From contig OZ020619.1 of NCBI GenBank assembly GCA_963971575.1, positions 24,682,813 to 24,746,812 on the forward strand: a DNA stretch of 64,000 nucleotides, read 5' to 3'. This document shows positions 45,495-56,663 of this stretch, piece after piece. This DNA is from Liopterus haemorrhoidalis. Taxonomy: Eukaryota; Arthropoda; Insecta; Coleoptera; Dytiscidae. The notes below the pieces were generated by a model that saw only the letters and a list, made by a program, of their open reading frames with translations, was not told the origin of the DNA and did not search any database. Numbering within the stretch: position 1 is the stretch's first letter; each line of letters begins with the position of its first letter. The position numbers and the translations under genes were made by a program.

Positions 45495-46529
45495 ACAGCC
45501 TGCGCAACAGAACAAATCACAGCAAAAAATACAACAAATAAACAATTTGATTATGCCTTATATACTAACTTAAGTTAAAACAAAATTTAAAAAAGTATTG
45601 CTCGACATTTCCTTTTGAATGACATTAAGCTACAACTAAATATGTTTACCTGCTGACTGAATTTGTTTGTGAGATTTAAGATTCTATGATCGGATGAATT
45701 AAGTAAGATTGGAGTTTGAGTGACTGGTGGGAACATTAAACAACATCGGATTTCAGGTTGAATATTGACTGAAGTTAAATTTTAGAAAAGTTAGAAAAGG
45801 TTGAGTGTCTATTGCGCTATTAAGGCGGCGCACAACCCTATAGTTCTCAATAGTTTCTTATACAAATCTAATAATCGGAAATAAAATTAATAAAAATCTA
45901 TATATCAAAATTTGCAGCGAATTTTTATCTATCTAATAGGATATTTTTAATTGTAGTAAAAACTGTAATGTAATTGTAAATAAGCAAATTGCATTATAGA
46001 CGCCATCTTGTAAACCAATGGACCCATATTTGCGTACGATGCGGCAAATTGTAGCTAAAGCTTCATTCTACAAATATGTTTATAGCTATTTTGCTCTATT
46101 GTGAAAACTACTTATAGTTATTATACTTGGTAGTCTATTTTTGCCGCCATCTTGAATCTGCCGCGGTTTTCAAAATAGGTGTTACAAGAAAAATGATTTA
46201 ATCTTCGTAAAGAATACGTATACCAAGTTCCATTCCATTATCATCAAGTATGATATTTTTCGACGAAGGTTCTAAATTATAAGGAATCAAGACGAAAAAA
46301 ATGTTGACGTATTATTTGAACATTTCTACATAAAACTATATAAATATAAAAGTTATTCGAAACACACAATTAGATTGAAAAAATTACAGAACAATATCGC
46401 TGATGTGTATTTTTAAGTTATTGAGCGATAATATTTTTACAATAAATGTTTCTACAATTAAAAATATCTTATTAGATAGATAAAAATTCGGTGCAAAATT
46501 TGATGTATAGATTGATACTAATTTTACTT

Positions 46530-47375
46530 TAGATTTTTAGTTTTGTATAAGAAATTAGTAACCACTGGGGGTTATACGGAGCCTTAAGGAGTTTATGAGT
46601 AAATGATAAATCCAATATAATTCGTCTATGTGAAAGTCTTGTAATTTTGTGAAATTTAAGGTTAAATTCATAAGATTTGTAATAATTACAACGATTATGT
46701 CTATAATTTAGCCTGATAAAGATTTTTTTTTGAATATTTTCTATGTGGTCAATATAAATATTATATTGAGGTCACCATATTGTACTGGCATATTCCAGAT
46801 GACTCCTGACTAAACTGTTATATAGTAGTATTAAAGTTGAAGGGGAATTGAAATCTCTATAAACTCTAAAAATAAATCCTAAATTCTTTAGAGCTTTTTG
46901 CACCATATTAAAAATATGGTCGCCAAAAATTAATTTAGAATCTAATAGAATAACTAGATCTTTGATTACACTAACCTGCTTTAATTTAGTATCATGTAAA
47001 CGAAAATCAAATGTAAAATTATTTGAAATATGATTTCTGCTGAAGGTAATAGTTTTACATTTATCTTTGTTCAGTGATATTTTGTTGACATCGCAGTATT
47101 CACTCAACCTATCGATGTCCATCTAAAGCTCTAAACAGTGGTCTCTACTTATAATGCATTTGTATATTTTTAAATCATCAGCGTATAACAGGTATTTAGA
47201 ATGATAAAAACAGCTGTTTATATCATTGATAAATATTGAAAAAAGCAATGGGCCAATATGGGAACTCTGTGGTACTCCCGAGGTTACAGGTACTGCTGAT
47301 GATTTGTAATTATTTATCGCCACAAATTAACTTCTGTTGTTCAAATAAGATTCTAACCAACGTAATAAGTTATTT
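46530..47375 (-). pseudogene. Jockey-type LINE reverse transcriptase C-terminal half
   Basis: Minus strand from about 47375: WLESYLNN, a stop, then VPVTSGVPQSSHIGPLLFSI and FINDINSCFYHSKYLLYADD (active site LYADD). After a stop, 46772-47122 reads MDIDRLSEYCDVNKISLNKD and KCKTITFSR, VIKDLVILLDSKLIFGDHI and YNSLVRSHLEYASTIW. A frameshifted C-terminus continues to about 46540 (HIENIQKKIF). Typical Jockey/I-group order. It ends 164 nt before exon e. Non-functional. Confidence 0.85.
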
Positions 47376-47538
47376 AGCTACTTGTATTGTAACTTTTTCG
47401 TAGTAACTTGTTTACAGAACTAGGGTTTGTTTACAGAACTGGGATGATTGTCTCCAGTCTTGTATTCCTACTCTCTTTCACTTACCTACTAATCATGAAA
47501 TATGTCAAATTCATAGTTTATATAAATTTTTGTTTCAG

Positions 47539-47898
47539 GTTAACATTTCCACTGTTGGCTATAATTTTGTTCCATAATACATTTTTACGATATCTTACTT
47601 CAGGACCAAATTGGCCAAAGATTTATACATTCATGGAAAACGAATGTGGTGATAATTGGTGGTCTGCACTACTTTACGTACAGAATTATGTCAATCCTCG
47701 AGATTTATGTATTCCGCAAAGCTGGTACTTATCAGTAGATATGCAGTTATATTGGATTTCACCATTACTGTTGGTGCCCCTTTACAAGTGGCCATCTTTT
47801 GGACGGATGTGTGTGATTACATGTATCTTCCTAACGACAATAACATGTTTTGCTATAATATATATTTTTCATTTCAATGCATTTTGTAGTATTGCTGC
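47539..47898 (+). CDS. nrf-6-like exon e: core acyltransferase-3 segment
   Basis: Longest exon (360 nt). Acceptor TTTTGTTTCAG at 47528-47538, donor GTAAGT at 47899. The codon AG|G (Arg) completes the 'HRYLR' loop of exon d, then LTFPLLAIILFHNTFLRYL. Family hallmarks follow: GPNWPKIYTF, CGDNWWSALLYVQNYV, DLCIPQSWYLSVDMQLYW and two hydrophobic helices. The two cysteines in the WW and CIPQSW segments are conserved in insect members. No stops or frameshifts. Confidence 0.94.
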
Positions 47899-48238
47899 GT
47901 AAGTAGAAAATAATTTTAATCGTACTATTTGGTGTGTATGCAAGTTTTAGTTTATGTTACGAAAGATTACACATTTTTTTTTTTTTTTTGTAACATAAAA
48001 TACAATTGAATTTTCAAAATATTTGACTTTGATTTTTACGATCTTCTGCCATCTCTTGGATGAATTTAGAATTCCTATGCGAAAACTATGACTAACTCGA
48101 GTCAAAATAACATACAAAAACATATCATTTTAACTTGAGTTAGAGATAACTAGGGTTAAAACATTTAACTTAATCTTTAGCAACCGGCTATAAAACACAT
48201 TTTTTAATTTCATACGTATGCAGCAAGCACAGTTACTG

Positions 48239-49235
48239 ATTATTATCAGTGTTGTAATAGATACATTTGAAAATATATCTAGATACAGATACAGATACTT
48301 GAGGAAAAATGTATCTAGATGCAGATACAGATACAAATTTTAAAAAGTATCTAGATACAGATACATTTTTTTTTACAATGTATCTAGATACTTCAAGATA
48401 CTTTTAAGATACTTTCGGAAAAATGAAAACACCACAAAAAAAAAAGAAATAACTAGAGCAAGGAATATGTTCACAATAAAAAATAAGTTATGCACTATTA
48501 TTACTCTTAAAATAAACACAAATAGCCTTTGAAGCTGTGTGTCAGAAATATTAACTAACTATATACCTATGTAATCTTTAAAAAATCACTTTTTTATTCC
48601 AATTTCAACGGATATCTCGAACATTTTTTGTTCGCTAATAAATTACTGATTATTAAATGAGTATTTAGGATGACAAAAATAAAACAACAATTTTATTTAT
48701 TATATTTTTCTTTATTTAATTCACATTTATAAAATTAATTCTTATTCTTAGATTAGATTATTACTTAACCGTTGTTAATAAAATTATTTTTTTTTTTTTT
48801 TATTTATTATTTTTTTAAATTTATTCAGAGCTGGAAATACAATTACACTTTATTAAAATTTTATAGATAAAAATAAATTAAATAAATAAATAAATTATAA
48901 GTTTGAGAATTATGATAAAATACAAGTTCTATATATAATTAATTAAATTTTGGAAAACATACTTTTATTTTTTTCCTTTTTTTTAAATAAAAAAAAAATA
49001 AATAAAATAAAAAAAATAAATAAATAAAAAAAAAGACCTTGAAAAAGACAAAATAGGAAAGTATCTGAAAAAAATACCTGAAATACAGATACTTAGATAC
49101 TGATTTAAATATCTAGATACAGATACAGATACATATTTTAAAATGTACCTAGATACAGTAACTAGATACTTGCACAGTATCTAGTTACTGTATCTAGATA
49201 CAAATACCTAGATACATTACAACACTGATTATTAT
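48239..49235. mobile_element. hAT non-autonomous element, TSD ATTATTAT, beside exon f
   Basis: Element 48247-49227 (981 bp); 12-bp perfect ends CAGTGTTGTAAT; exact 8-bp duplications at 48239-48246 and 49228-49235. Many 'tctagatacagatacagata' motifs near both ends. No transposase. Its right end is 21 nt upstream of the first base of exon f. Confidence 0.94.
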
Positions 49236-49248
49236 TAATTGATTTTAG

Positions 49249-49375
49249 TTTTTTGAACCCATCCTATGTTGTCATGTTGTATGTTAACACTGTTGTACGT
49301 TCTATTTCCTGGTTAATTGGACTATTATTTGGCTATTTTGTATATAATAGAGAGAATTATGTACAATTCAATTTG
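49249..49375 (+). CDS. nrf-6-like exon f
   Basis: 127 nt, acceptor TTGATTTTAG at 49239-49248, donor GTAAGT at 49376. The split codon GC|T gives Ala, then NPSYVVMLYVNTVVRSISWL and IGLLFGYFVYN. This is the family's 'y.kpwtRi.pYliGillGyll' segment: one loop residue run (NTVVRS) and one membrane helix. The acceptor region is only 21 nt from the end of a hAT insertion (48247-49227) and 13 nt from its target duplication. Confidence 0.88.
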
Positions 49376-49452
49376 GTAAGTAAATATCGTTTCATATTCT
49401 TTTAGAATAGACCTGAATGAATTCTCATAGATTTAGTTTTAGTTTGTTTAAC

Positions 49453-50645
49453 CAGTAGCGGCTGGTGAGTAAAATATTTGGTGGGACACTTTGTTCAATA
49501 TATCTATTAAAATATAGTAATACGAGAAAAAAGTAAATAAATAAAAAATACCTGAAAATATCTTCTTATGTTTTGCAAGTAGAAAAACTAACAAATCTGG
49601 CACTTTTATTAAGATTTATGGTCAATATTTTTAATATTATTTTTGTAGTTATTACTCCTATTATATATTTTTAGTATTAAAATTTCAATATTATTAAAAC
49701 AATGCTTTGTAGTCAGAAACATATGTATTTGGTTATTAATTAAGCAGATACCTACACACATATTCACATGTATTTAAATATTAGATTTAAAAATAAAATC
49801 CATTTTTCGGTTTTTTTCATTGGCAAAGTTTTATATCACAAGATGATTAAAATTTTGAGAGCTGGTCAAGTTTTTCTCTATGGATAACATGGATAGAGCA
49901 TTTAACCTGCCCTGCGACATTGTATTCCGTAGAAATGTTTTAATTCTTTTAAGTGTTGAAAAACATCTTTCAGATTCTGCGGTGGTCATAGGTGTTGTAC
50001 ATATAACAGTGACTAGTTTGAGCGTTTCTGAAAACACTTCTTGAAGATTGTTTTCTATAATGACATCAAGTAGGAGTATCACACCATTTGCACTTTCAAA
50101 ATCAACCCTTGTATAAAGTGTGTGCAGTTCTGCTTTTAATTTGATTCCATTGACAAAGGGGTAAAATTTTAAAACAGTATTAAATTTTTCTTGTGGAAAA
50201 TTAATACGATATTCTCCATATAATTGGGAATCAAATAAAGAAGCCAGAGTTAAATGCTCAGAAAAACTAAGACGGTCATCGACGCTAGCTGTAATGACAT
50301 CACACATCTCTTTTGCCAATAAAACATTGTTATCATTTGTTCTTTTTCGTTTCCCTTCGTAATTGCTTGGTCTATAATCTTCAATAATTATACTATTTAT
50401 TATTTCTCGAATTTGTATTTTAAAATTATTTACTAACTTTTATTTTGATAGAGTCTATTTTTCGTATTTGAATTTGACTATAGAGTATTTTCACATGTGG
50501 CATTATTTTATTGAAAAAATCAAGCCAATATAAAAACATATTATCTTTCAATACATTGAGTAAACCAACAGCTTTTCGGGTAGTATTGACTCTGTTTCAT
50601 TCTCAAGAATTTCTTCAAAGCATTTCATCAAATCATCTTTATAAT
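49453..50645 (-). mobile_element. hAT element, 5'-truncated
   Basis: Right terminus CAGTAGCGGCTGGTGA at 49453. The transposase reads on the minus strand from about 50632 to 49831. The other end was lost where an IS630/mariner-type sequence begins at about 50650. Confidence 0.7.
49831..50632 (-). pseudogene. hAT transposase C-terminal half
   Basis: The main open part at 49831-50319 carries the hAT dimerisation domain: PMTTAESERCFSTLKRIKTF, LRNTMSQGRLNALSMLSIEK. Upstream frames contain RPSNYEGKRKRTND, then a segment equivalent to DNMFLYWLDFFNKIM, and CFEEILENETESILPE. These parts match ZMYM1-like hAT transposases. Frameshifts near 50330 and 50460 and a missing N-terminus (zinc finger, first catalytic residues) make it a pseudogene. 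Confidence 0.85.
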
Positions 50646-50654
50646 GAATCATCT

Positions 50655-51407
50655 TTCGTCTTCAAAAAAGTAAGGGCCGATAATTCCTCGCGCCGACATC
50701 GCAGCCCATACGGTCACTTTAGGCGAATGTAGGGGTTTCTGATGTTTGCGTTTCGGATTCGTTGCACTCCAGTAGCGGCAGTTCTGCTAATTTACGTGGC
50801 CATTAAGATGAAAATGAGCTTCATCCGAAAACAAAATGTTGGTAAACGTTGAAAATCGCTCAATCACCTGATTTACGAAATTAAGCCTCTGACTGGCATC
50901 TTGGGGCTTTAATTCTTGCACCAATTGAATTTTGTAGGGGTGCAGCTTTAGGTCTTTGTGCATAATGCGATGTAATGATGATCTATGCACATTTAAAGCA
51001 CTTGCGCGCTTCCGAATTGAAAGGTTCGGGTCGTCACGAACAGACTGATTAACATTCTCCACGTTTTCTACCGTTCTTGATGACCTAGGTCGCCCGGATT
51101 TTGATTTATCCAGCGTTGTACCAGTCTCTTCAAACTTTTTAACCCAATGTCGAATGAGAGGAACGCTTGGCGCATCATTTAAGTGGCGAAAACCTCGAAT
51201 ACTGCAGAATTTTCTACGCGCTATAGTCGCCGAATCACCGTTTTTGTAAAACTCTCGCACGCATAACGCTCGGTCTGCTCCCGAGAAACGCTCCATAGCG
51301 ACTGAATTCCCAAGAGCCAGGCTACCGATTGACATAACCCCCGCGCCCCTCGGATACGTTGCGTTCACGCAGTAAGCTAAATAAATATAAAATTTCTTTT
51401 GAGACAC
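50655..51407 (-). pseudogene. IS630/Tc1-mariner-type transposase (HTH plus first part of DDE)
   Basis: Likely start is the internal Met of MERFSGADRALCVREFYKNG (about 51297), not the upstream Met at 51407. N-terminal helix-turn-helix, GRPRSS hook, second HTH (LSIRKRASALNVHRSSLHRI), then LHPYKIQLVQELKPQDASQR and the first catalytic Asp in ILFSDEAHFHLNGHVN. A stop follows, then RYWSATNP and KVTVWAAMSARGIIGPYFFE with the region before the second Asp. The copy ends there at about 50655. Truncated and non-functional. Confidence 0.85.
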
Positions 51408-51479
51408 TTTGTATATGTTGGCAATATAGAATAAAATGTTTTTTACCTTTTATAGAAAATATATTAATTTCTCCTTTGG

Positions 51480-51600
51480 ATACTTGAAAATATCGATATT
51501 TTCTTTCAATACGATGCCGGTATCGATACTTTTTATTCGATATTATTGATACCCAAATATCGATACTTTCTCAGTATCGCATATCCCTACCTGCACCTAC
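51480..51600. mobile_element. hAT-like terminus with 'tatcgatac' motifs
   Basis: Read on the minus strand it starts 'tagggatatgcgatactgag' and continues with 'gtatcgatatttgggtatc', a hAT MITE-type end. Only one end seen. Confidence 0.45.
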
Positions 51601-51720
51601 AAAATACCTACTTACGAGTAACTGTAAAATGTATGAGAATTCATACTTCACAAAAATGTATTTAGTTAATTAATTGAAATTTAACTAAATTAAATATATG
51701 ACCATATTTATTTTTTATAG

Positions 51721-51913
51721 TTACTACGCAATAAGAATATTCAATTTATTGGCTGGACAGTATCATCAATATTAATGGCAATTGCACTAATTCCATTTTA
51801 TATATCCGAGGAATATAACAGATTAGAACATGCTGTATACTGGCCCCTCCATAAAATTATATGGGGTCTGTTTATGTGTTGGACCATATACACCTGCATA
51901 CTAAATCAGAACG
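51721..51913 (+). CDS. nrf-6-like exon g
   Basis: 193 nt, acceptor TTTTTTATAG ending 51720, donor GTAAGT at 51914. Starts in phase 0 after exon f and reads a hydrophobic helix (IQFIGWTVSSILMAIALIPF), then AVYWPLHKIIWGLFMCWTIY and CILNQNG. The family equivalent is 'R..WalalawiiyaC..g.gG', a Trp-rich helix before the conserved Gly-Val-Asn loop encoded by the next exon. Ends with one base of a Gly codon. Confidence 0.9.
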
Positions 51914-52165
51914 GTAAGTTGATATAATGCTTTTAATGCCGGATCCACATCAAATCGAAATGAAATCAGCCAATAAATCGGAAACAAACGGATATGTTTC
52001 TAGAAACAATACAAAACGAATATAATCTCGTTTTACAAATGATGTTTTTTTTTTTGAAAATCCTAGAAGAACCAAAAGATTTCTCGATATAGTGCAAGTA
52101 AATATTTAAAACTTTAAAATTGTGATACGTTTATAAATTTTGATTTCTCTGTTTGATTAAAAATA

Positions 52166-53151
52166 AAAATCAGCTGTGGCCACCACAGGGCCGACCGCCA
52201 TCATAAAGTACATTCTAGCAGCAGAGTAGAAATAACTTGGCCTAATATTTTGTAACAGAGTTATTATTTATCATGACCATGGAAACGTTACATATAAGTA
52301 TGAAAAAATTGAAATTTCGACAAAAAAATCATATTTTTTTCGTTTTATCAGAAAATGTCTTAAATAAAAGTTGTTAGTTATTGCTTTTATAGTAACTTTT
52401 GTTCAATAATTTTTTTGTAAATAGTTTTCTGTTGTGAAATATTCGCAAAAATCTTAAAATCGACACGAGTAAACTCCCATTTTTAGTCAACCGATTTTTA
52501 CCAAATGTTGATCAACTCGTGCCATTGATGGCAGAACCTTAAATATGAATTTTCATAAAAATCCTTTCAGCCGAATTTGCTCTGCACGTGTACACAGACA
52601 GACTGTTGAAACTTTATGTTGAACCAAGTGTGCTAATCCAGTAATTCATATAAATAAGTAGGCTTACGAAAAAAATATAATATATAAAAAAAATCAGCTG
52701 TGGCCACCACAGGACCGACCACCATCATAAAGTACTTATATAAACTACATTCTAGCAGCAGAGTAGAAATAACTTGGCCTAATATTTTCTAACAGAGATA
52801 TTATTTATCATGACCATGGAAACGTTACATATAAATATGAAAAAATTGAGACTTAAATAAAATTTCGAAAAATTTTACAGAAATTAAGCGAAGTTTTTCG
52901 TTTTATCAAAAAACGTCTCAAATAAAAGTTATTAGTTATTGATTTTATAGCAACTTTTGTTTAATACATTTTTTCGAAATATTTTTGTGTTGTGAAATAT
53001 TCACAAAAATCTTAAAATCGACACGAGTAAACTCCCATTTTTAGTCAACCGATTTTTACCAAAAGTTGATCAACTCGTGCCATTTATGGCAGAAGCTTAA
53101 ATATGAAGTTTCATAAAAATCCTTTCAACCGAATTTGCTCTGCACGTGTAA

Positions 53152-53185
<34 letters not shown>

Positions 53186-53735
53186 AGACAGACGGACGGA
53201 CAGACAGACAGACAGACAGACGGACGGACAGACAGACCGACAGACATCATGCCAAAAATAGTCAAAACGTTATGTTGGGACCTCAATTCGTGGAGATCCA
53301 TCGAAATCTCGAAATGTCAAAATCGGTATGATCACAATACCTCCGTTATATATGTTGGCGGTCGGTAATAATAGTTGTTGTTATAGTCTGTCATATATGT
53401 TGTATTGTGCTTTAAATGTGTTAATATATTTGAGTAATTGTGTTTATTGTGTTTATATATTTTGTTAATTGCTCAACCACATAGATGCCCGTCTAACACA
53501 GAGAGACGGACAGATGGACGGACGGATGGACGGACAGACAGACGGACGGACGAACGGACGGACAGACGGACGGACGGACGGGCAGACGGACAGACAGACC
53601 GACAGTCATCAGCTAAAAATAGTCATAACGTTATGTAGGGACCTCAATTCGTGGAGATCCATCGAAATCTCGAAATGTCAAAATCGGTATGATAACAATA
53701 CCTCCCTTATATATGTATGTTGACGGTCAGTAATG
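52166..53735 (-). repeat. dispersed family R3, three copies in tandem
   Basis: Copies at 52166-52605 (lacks the microsatellite end), 52690-53368 (full) and 53490-53733 (microsatellite end only). Same blocks as 19744-20760. The hairpin ctgtggccaccacag at 52174-52188 and 52698-52712 is followed on the minus strand by CTGATTTTT. Long (CAGA)(CGGA) runs at 53151-53246 and 53501-53605. Confidence 0.8.
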
Positions 53736-54622
53736 ATATCTTTTACGTAATTATAAATAGGTATTTATTATACAATAGTTTGTAAATATTTATTAAAATT
53801 ACCGTTAATAGATATACGTTGTTGAACAGTTATTGACTCAAATCTGCAGCAATAATGCATACTTCCATCTTCTTCCATCTTCTTTTTATCCGTCACTATT
53901 TCAAGATATTAATAATTATTTAAAATAATATGTCGTGTTGACAATATTTTAGCGGGAATTTTCAAATAAGCACTCCTAACCTTAACATTGCCGTTCCAAA
54001 ACCTGATCAAATGATCTCATTATCTTTGAGTAAACTCGAACTCCAAGACCTATATTTTGGAACGTACCCTTGTATGTTATGGGAATATTATATTATTTAC
54101 TTTCTGCACCCAAAATTATTTATTTATACATATTGTACATTTCCGCAACATACGTAGATTTATTATATTTTAACACTTGTTGAAATTAAATCCACACTTA
54201 CACTAGAAAAATACGTTCCCTTGTAAATAATGTCACAACATACTTTTAACCATAAGGTTAAAAAGTTTGAATTAACGCTTGGATTATAACCTGAGATACA
54301 GAATAAGAAACAAGGTTAAAATTTTAACGCCCAGCTAAAATGTTACTTTTTAACCATCATTTTTAACCAAATCTTTTTCACCACAAAAGATACAGAAAAG
54401 ACCCGAATATCCGATAAATTTCGACTATTTACGAGAGAATCGGCAAAGTATCGACTTTGAGTACGGGCATTAGTTAATAATAGTATATTATTATATAAGC
54501 GATTATGACAGCAATTAACGAAGATGACGATTGAGACCACGAGCCGCAGGCGAGTGGCGCAAATAATTTGAGTGAATAATGGCCATAATCGCGAATGTAA
54601 TACTATACTTTTTCCACACCTA
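53736..54622. other. intron 7, unclassified
   Basis: AT-rich. An 'accttgttgtaacc'-like set of 'aggttaaaa/ttaacc' motifs occurs at 54245-54365. Nothing else recognisable. Confidence 0.35.
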
Positions 54623-54781
54623 TTAACACGTTGACTGCCAAGGCAAGATTCAGGGTTCTTGTCTCAGAAGGCAATTTGATATAGCCATATTATATAATTA
54701 AGTCAATGTACAAGTAATCTCGTAGTCAGCGTCCTGGGCAAGAACGCTAACTACGAGAAAACTCGTAATTGGCAGTGTTAA
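54623..54781. mobile_element. TTAA-flanked MITE (piggyBac-like)
   Basis: TTAACACGTTGACTGCCA at 54623 and the complement of TTAACACTGCCAATTACG ending at 54781. TTAA at both tips suits piggyBac, but the inverted repeat has a 6-nt gap, so moderate confidence. 54782-55204 holds a 'gggtgaccagatgtattttt' hAT-like end (minus strand, at about 55190) and nothing else. Confidence 0.5.
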
Positions 54782-55204
54782 AAAAATAAATTAGTCTAAA
54801 AATTGATAATTTTAATGGAAGTGATAGCGTCATCTATGTTGCCTGCTACCACTGCAGTTTTGGCCCTCCCATTGCCATTGTCAAATATGATTGGATCAGC
54901 GAGAGTGATTTATGGATATGTAGGTTTGTGATTGGCCGTAAACAGGGAATTATGGAACCATAATTCACTGTAGTTATTTATTAGTACTATTTTTCACGAA
55001 AAAAGTGCTAATAATTGCAATATAATTAAATAGGTGTGAAGTAAGGATATTATTATTTTATTTATCAAATTTTGTTTTATTGTATTTTTAATGCAAAAAA
55101 TGTCCTGGTTTTAAAAATGCTAAATGTCCTGGGATTTTAGATATGTACTTGTCCGGGTTTTGTAAAAATACATCTGGTCACCCTATACTCAATAGATAAT
55201 TTTC

Positions 55205-55487
55205 TCATGACGGCTGAGCCAACGTGGTGGCCGAGCGCATTAAGTCGTACGGATTGAGACTGTTAGAAACAGCTTGGTCTGAGCGGTCGATGGTTCGAGC
55301 CTGCTTCGTTGGTGATATTATTCGGGCGAGAATAATATGTTTACATTACTCTCATTTTCACAATCATTCACCCCTCATCCAGGTGTAGGAGCTCGCCCCC
55401 TGGCATCGGCGATTAGCCTCGTTGCAGAAATAAAGGCCGATGTAAAATAAATAATATAATAATAATAATAAAATGTCATGACGGCTG
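55205..55487 (+). repeat. tRNA-derived SINE with 12-bp target duplication
   Basis: TCATGACGGCTG is repeated exactly at 55205-55216 and 55476-55487. The 259-bp element between has a tRNA-like head: A-box-like tggccgagcgc (fits TRGYNNARNNG) and B-box gttcgagcc. Spacing is long, as in Ser/Leu-type tRNAs. A unique body with 'ctcatccaggtgtaggagct' and 'ggcatcggcgattagcctcg' ends in an A/T-rich (AAT)n tail. Probably a recent LINE-mobilised insertion. Confidence 0.93.
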
Positions 55488-55491
55488 CAAG

Positions 55492-56243
55492 TCAGGGGCG
55501 CCGCAACTAGGTGTGTAAGCAGGCCCGCGCCTAGCAGTTTTGGCGCCCTTGTGCAATATTTTATATGGCGCCCCCAATTTTCTATAACAATTTGTATGGC
55601 TGATGTAGTATATGGAAATATGGATGAAGGAAAATGTAAAGTATTATCCACTACTGAAAATAATTTTTCCCCATAGTTGATCTCAAATATTTTTTATTAT
55701 TTTGAGTTTTGAACATGAATGCTCTGCGGTCGCGACAGAAACTGTCTTTGTTAATAAAATAAAGTATTATGCTTGTGTCATGAAATGAATTAATTAAGTT
55801 GTTAATGGTTATAAAATTTAAAGTTTCTCCTGGAGACTTAATAATTTCTTCATCTAAATTTAGTAAAAATTGCAATTCTTTAACAAACTCTATAGAAATA
55901 TCTCGCTCGTTGAGATTTTCATCATTTAATATATTTTCGACAGATTGGCATAATTCTAATTGTTCTTTTTCAAAATAATTTTTAAATTTATCAATAATCA
56001 ACAAAAACTCAAAATTGATGGAATAAGAAGAAGAGTTTGGAATCTTTCCTCTACTGATGTGATAATTACATCCAGGGAATGAAAAAAGCAATCAACTTTG
56101 AATTTTAATATTTTGTCGTACATTGGTTCATCCTCACATTCATAATCAAACTGTCTTTTTATTTTACGCGGTCTTAGGCCCCTTTGTTTTGTGAATTTAG
56201 GTTCTATGTCTAAGTTGGATGCTATTTCTTTGGCGTTAACCAA
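55492..56243 (-). pseudogene. hAT transposase fragment (TTF/ZMYM type)
   Basis: Terminus CAGGGGCGCCGCAACTAGG at 55494 in hAT style. Minus-strand reading: 55998-56243 (VNAKEIASNLDIEPKFTKQR, RKIKRQFDYECEDEP, VDCFFHSLDVIITSVEERFQ), then after a frameshift 55651-56091 (FLLIIDKFKNYFEKEQLELC, GETLNFITINNLINSF). These are the region between the catalytic core and the dimerisation domain in ZMYM1-like hAT transposases. Catalytic residues and C-terminus are missing; the second end was not found. Confidence 0.7.
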
Positions 56244-56519
56244 TAAATCTTCTTTTCTTATACATAGAACGCCGATATTCCATACTACGTATTACTACAC
56301 GGCTACTGAACCGATGATAGTACGAAAATAAAAATCATTCAAAACTGTAAAACAGACCGACCAAAGAAACAATATATAAATCGGGACTTCCCCGACTTGG
56401 CTTGGGTAGATATGTGGCCGTCACGTTATTGCGAGTCTATCAAAACATATACATACACATGTGGATTCCCCGAAATTGTGGATATACCGTATCATTGGGA
56501 GGGTTATAAAAGTACACCC

Positions 56520-56573
56520 TTTTTAGGGTTTTGTAGGTATGACCAAAAAACCCTTATACCATGTCATTTTGTC

Positions 56574-56663
<90 letters not shown>

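Noticed and set aside
55217..55300. Canonical tRNA gene
   Set aside because: A/B boxes are present, but the element has a SINE body, tail and target duplication; it is a tRNA-derived SINE, not a tRNA gene.
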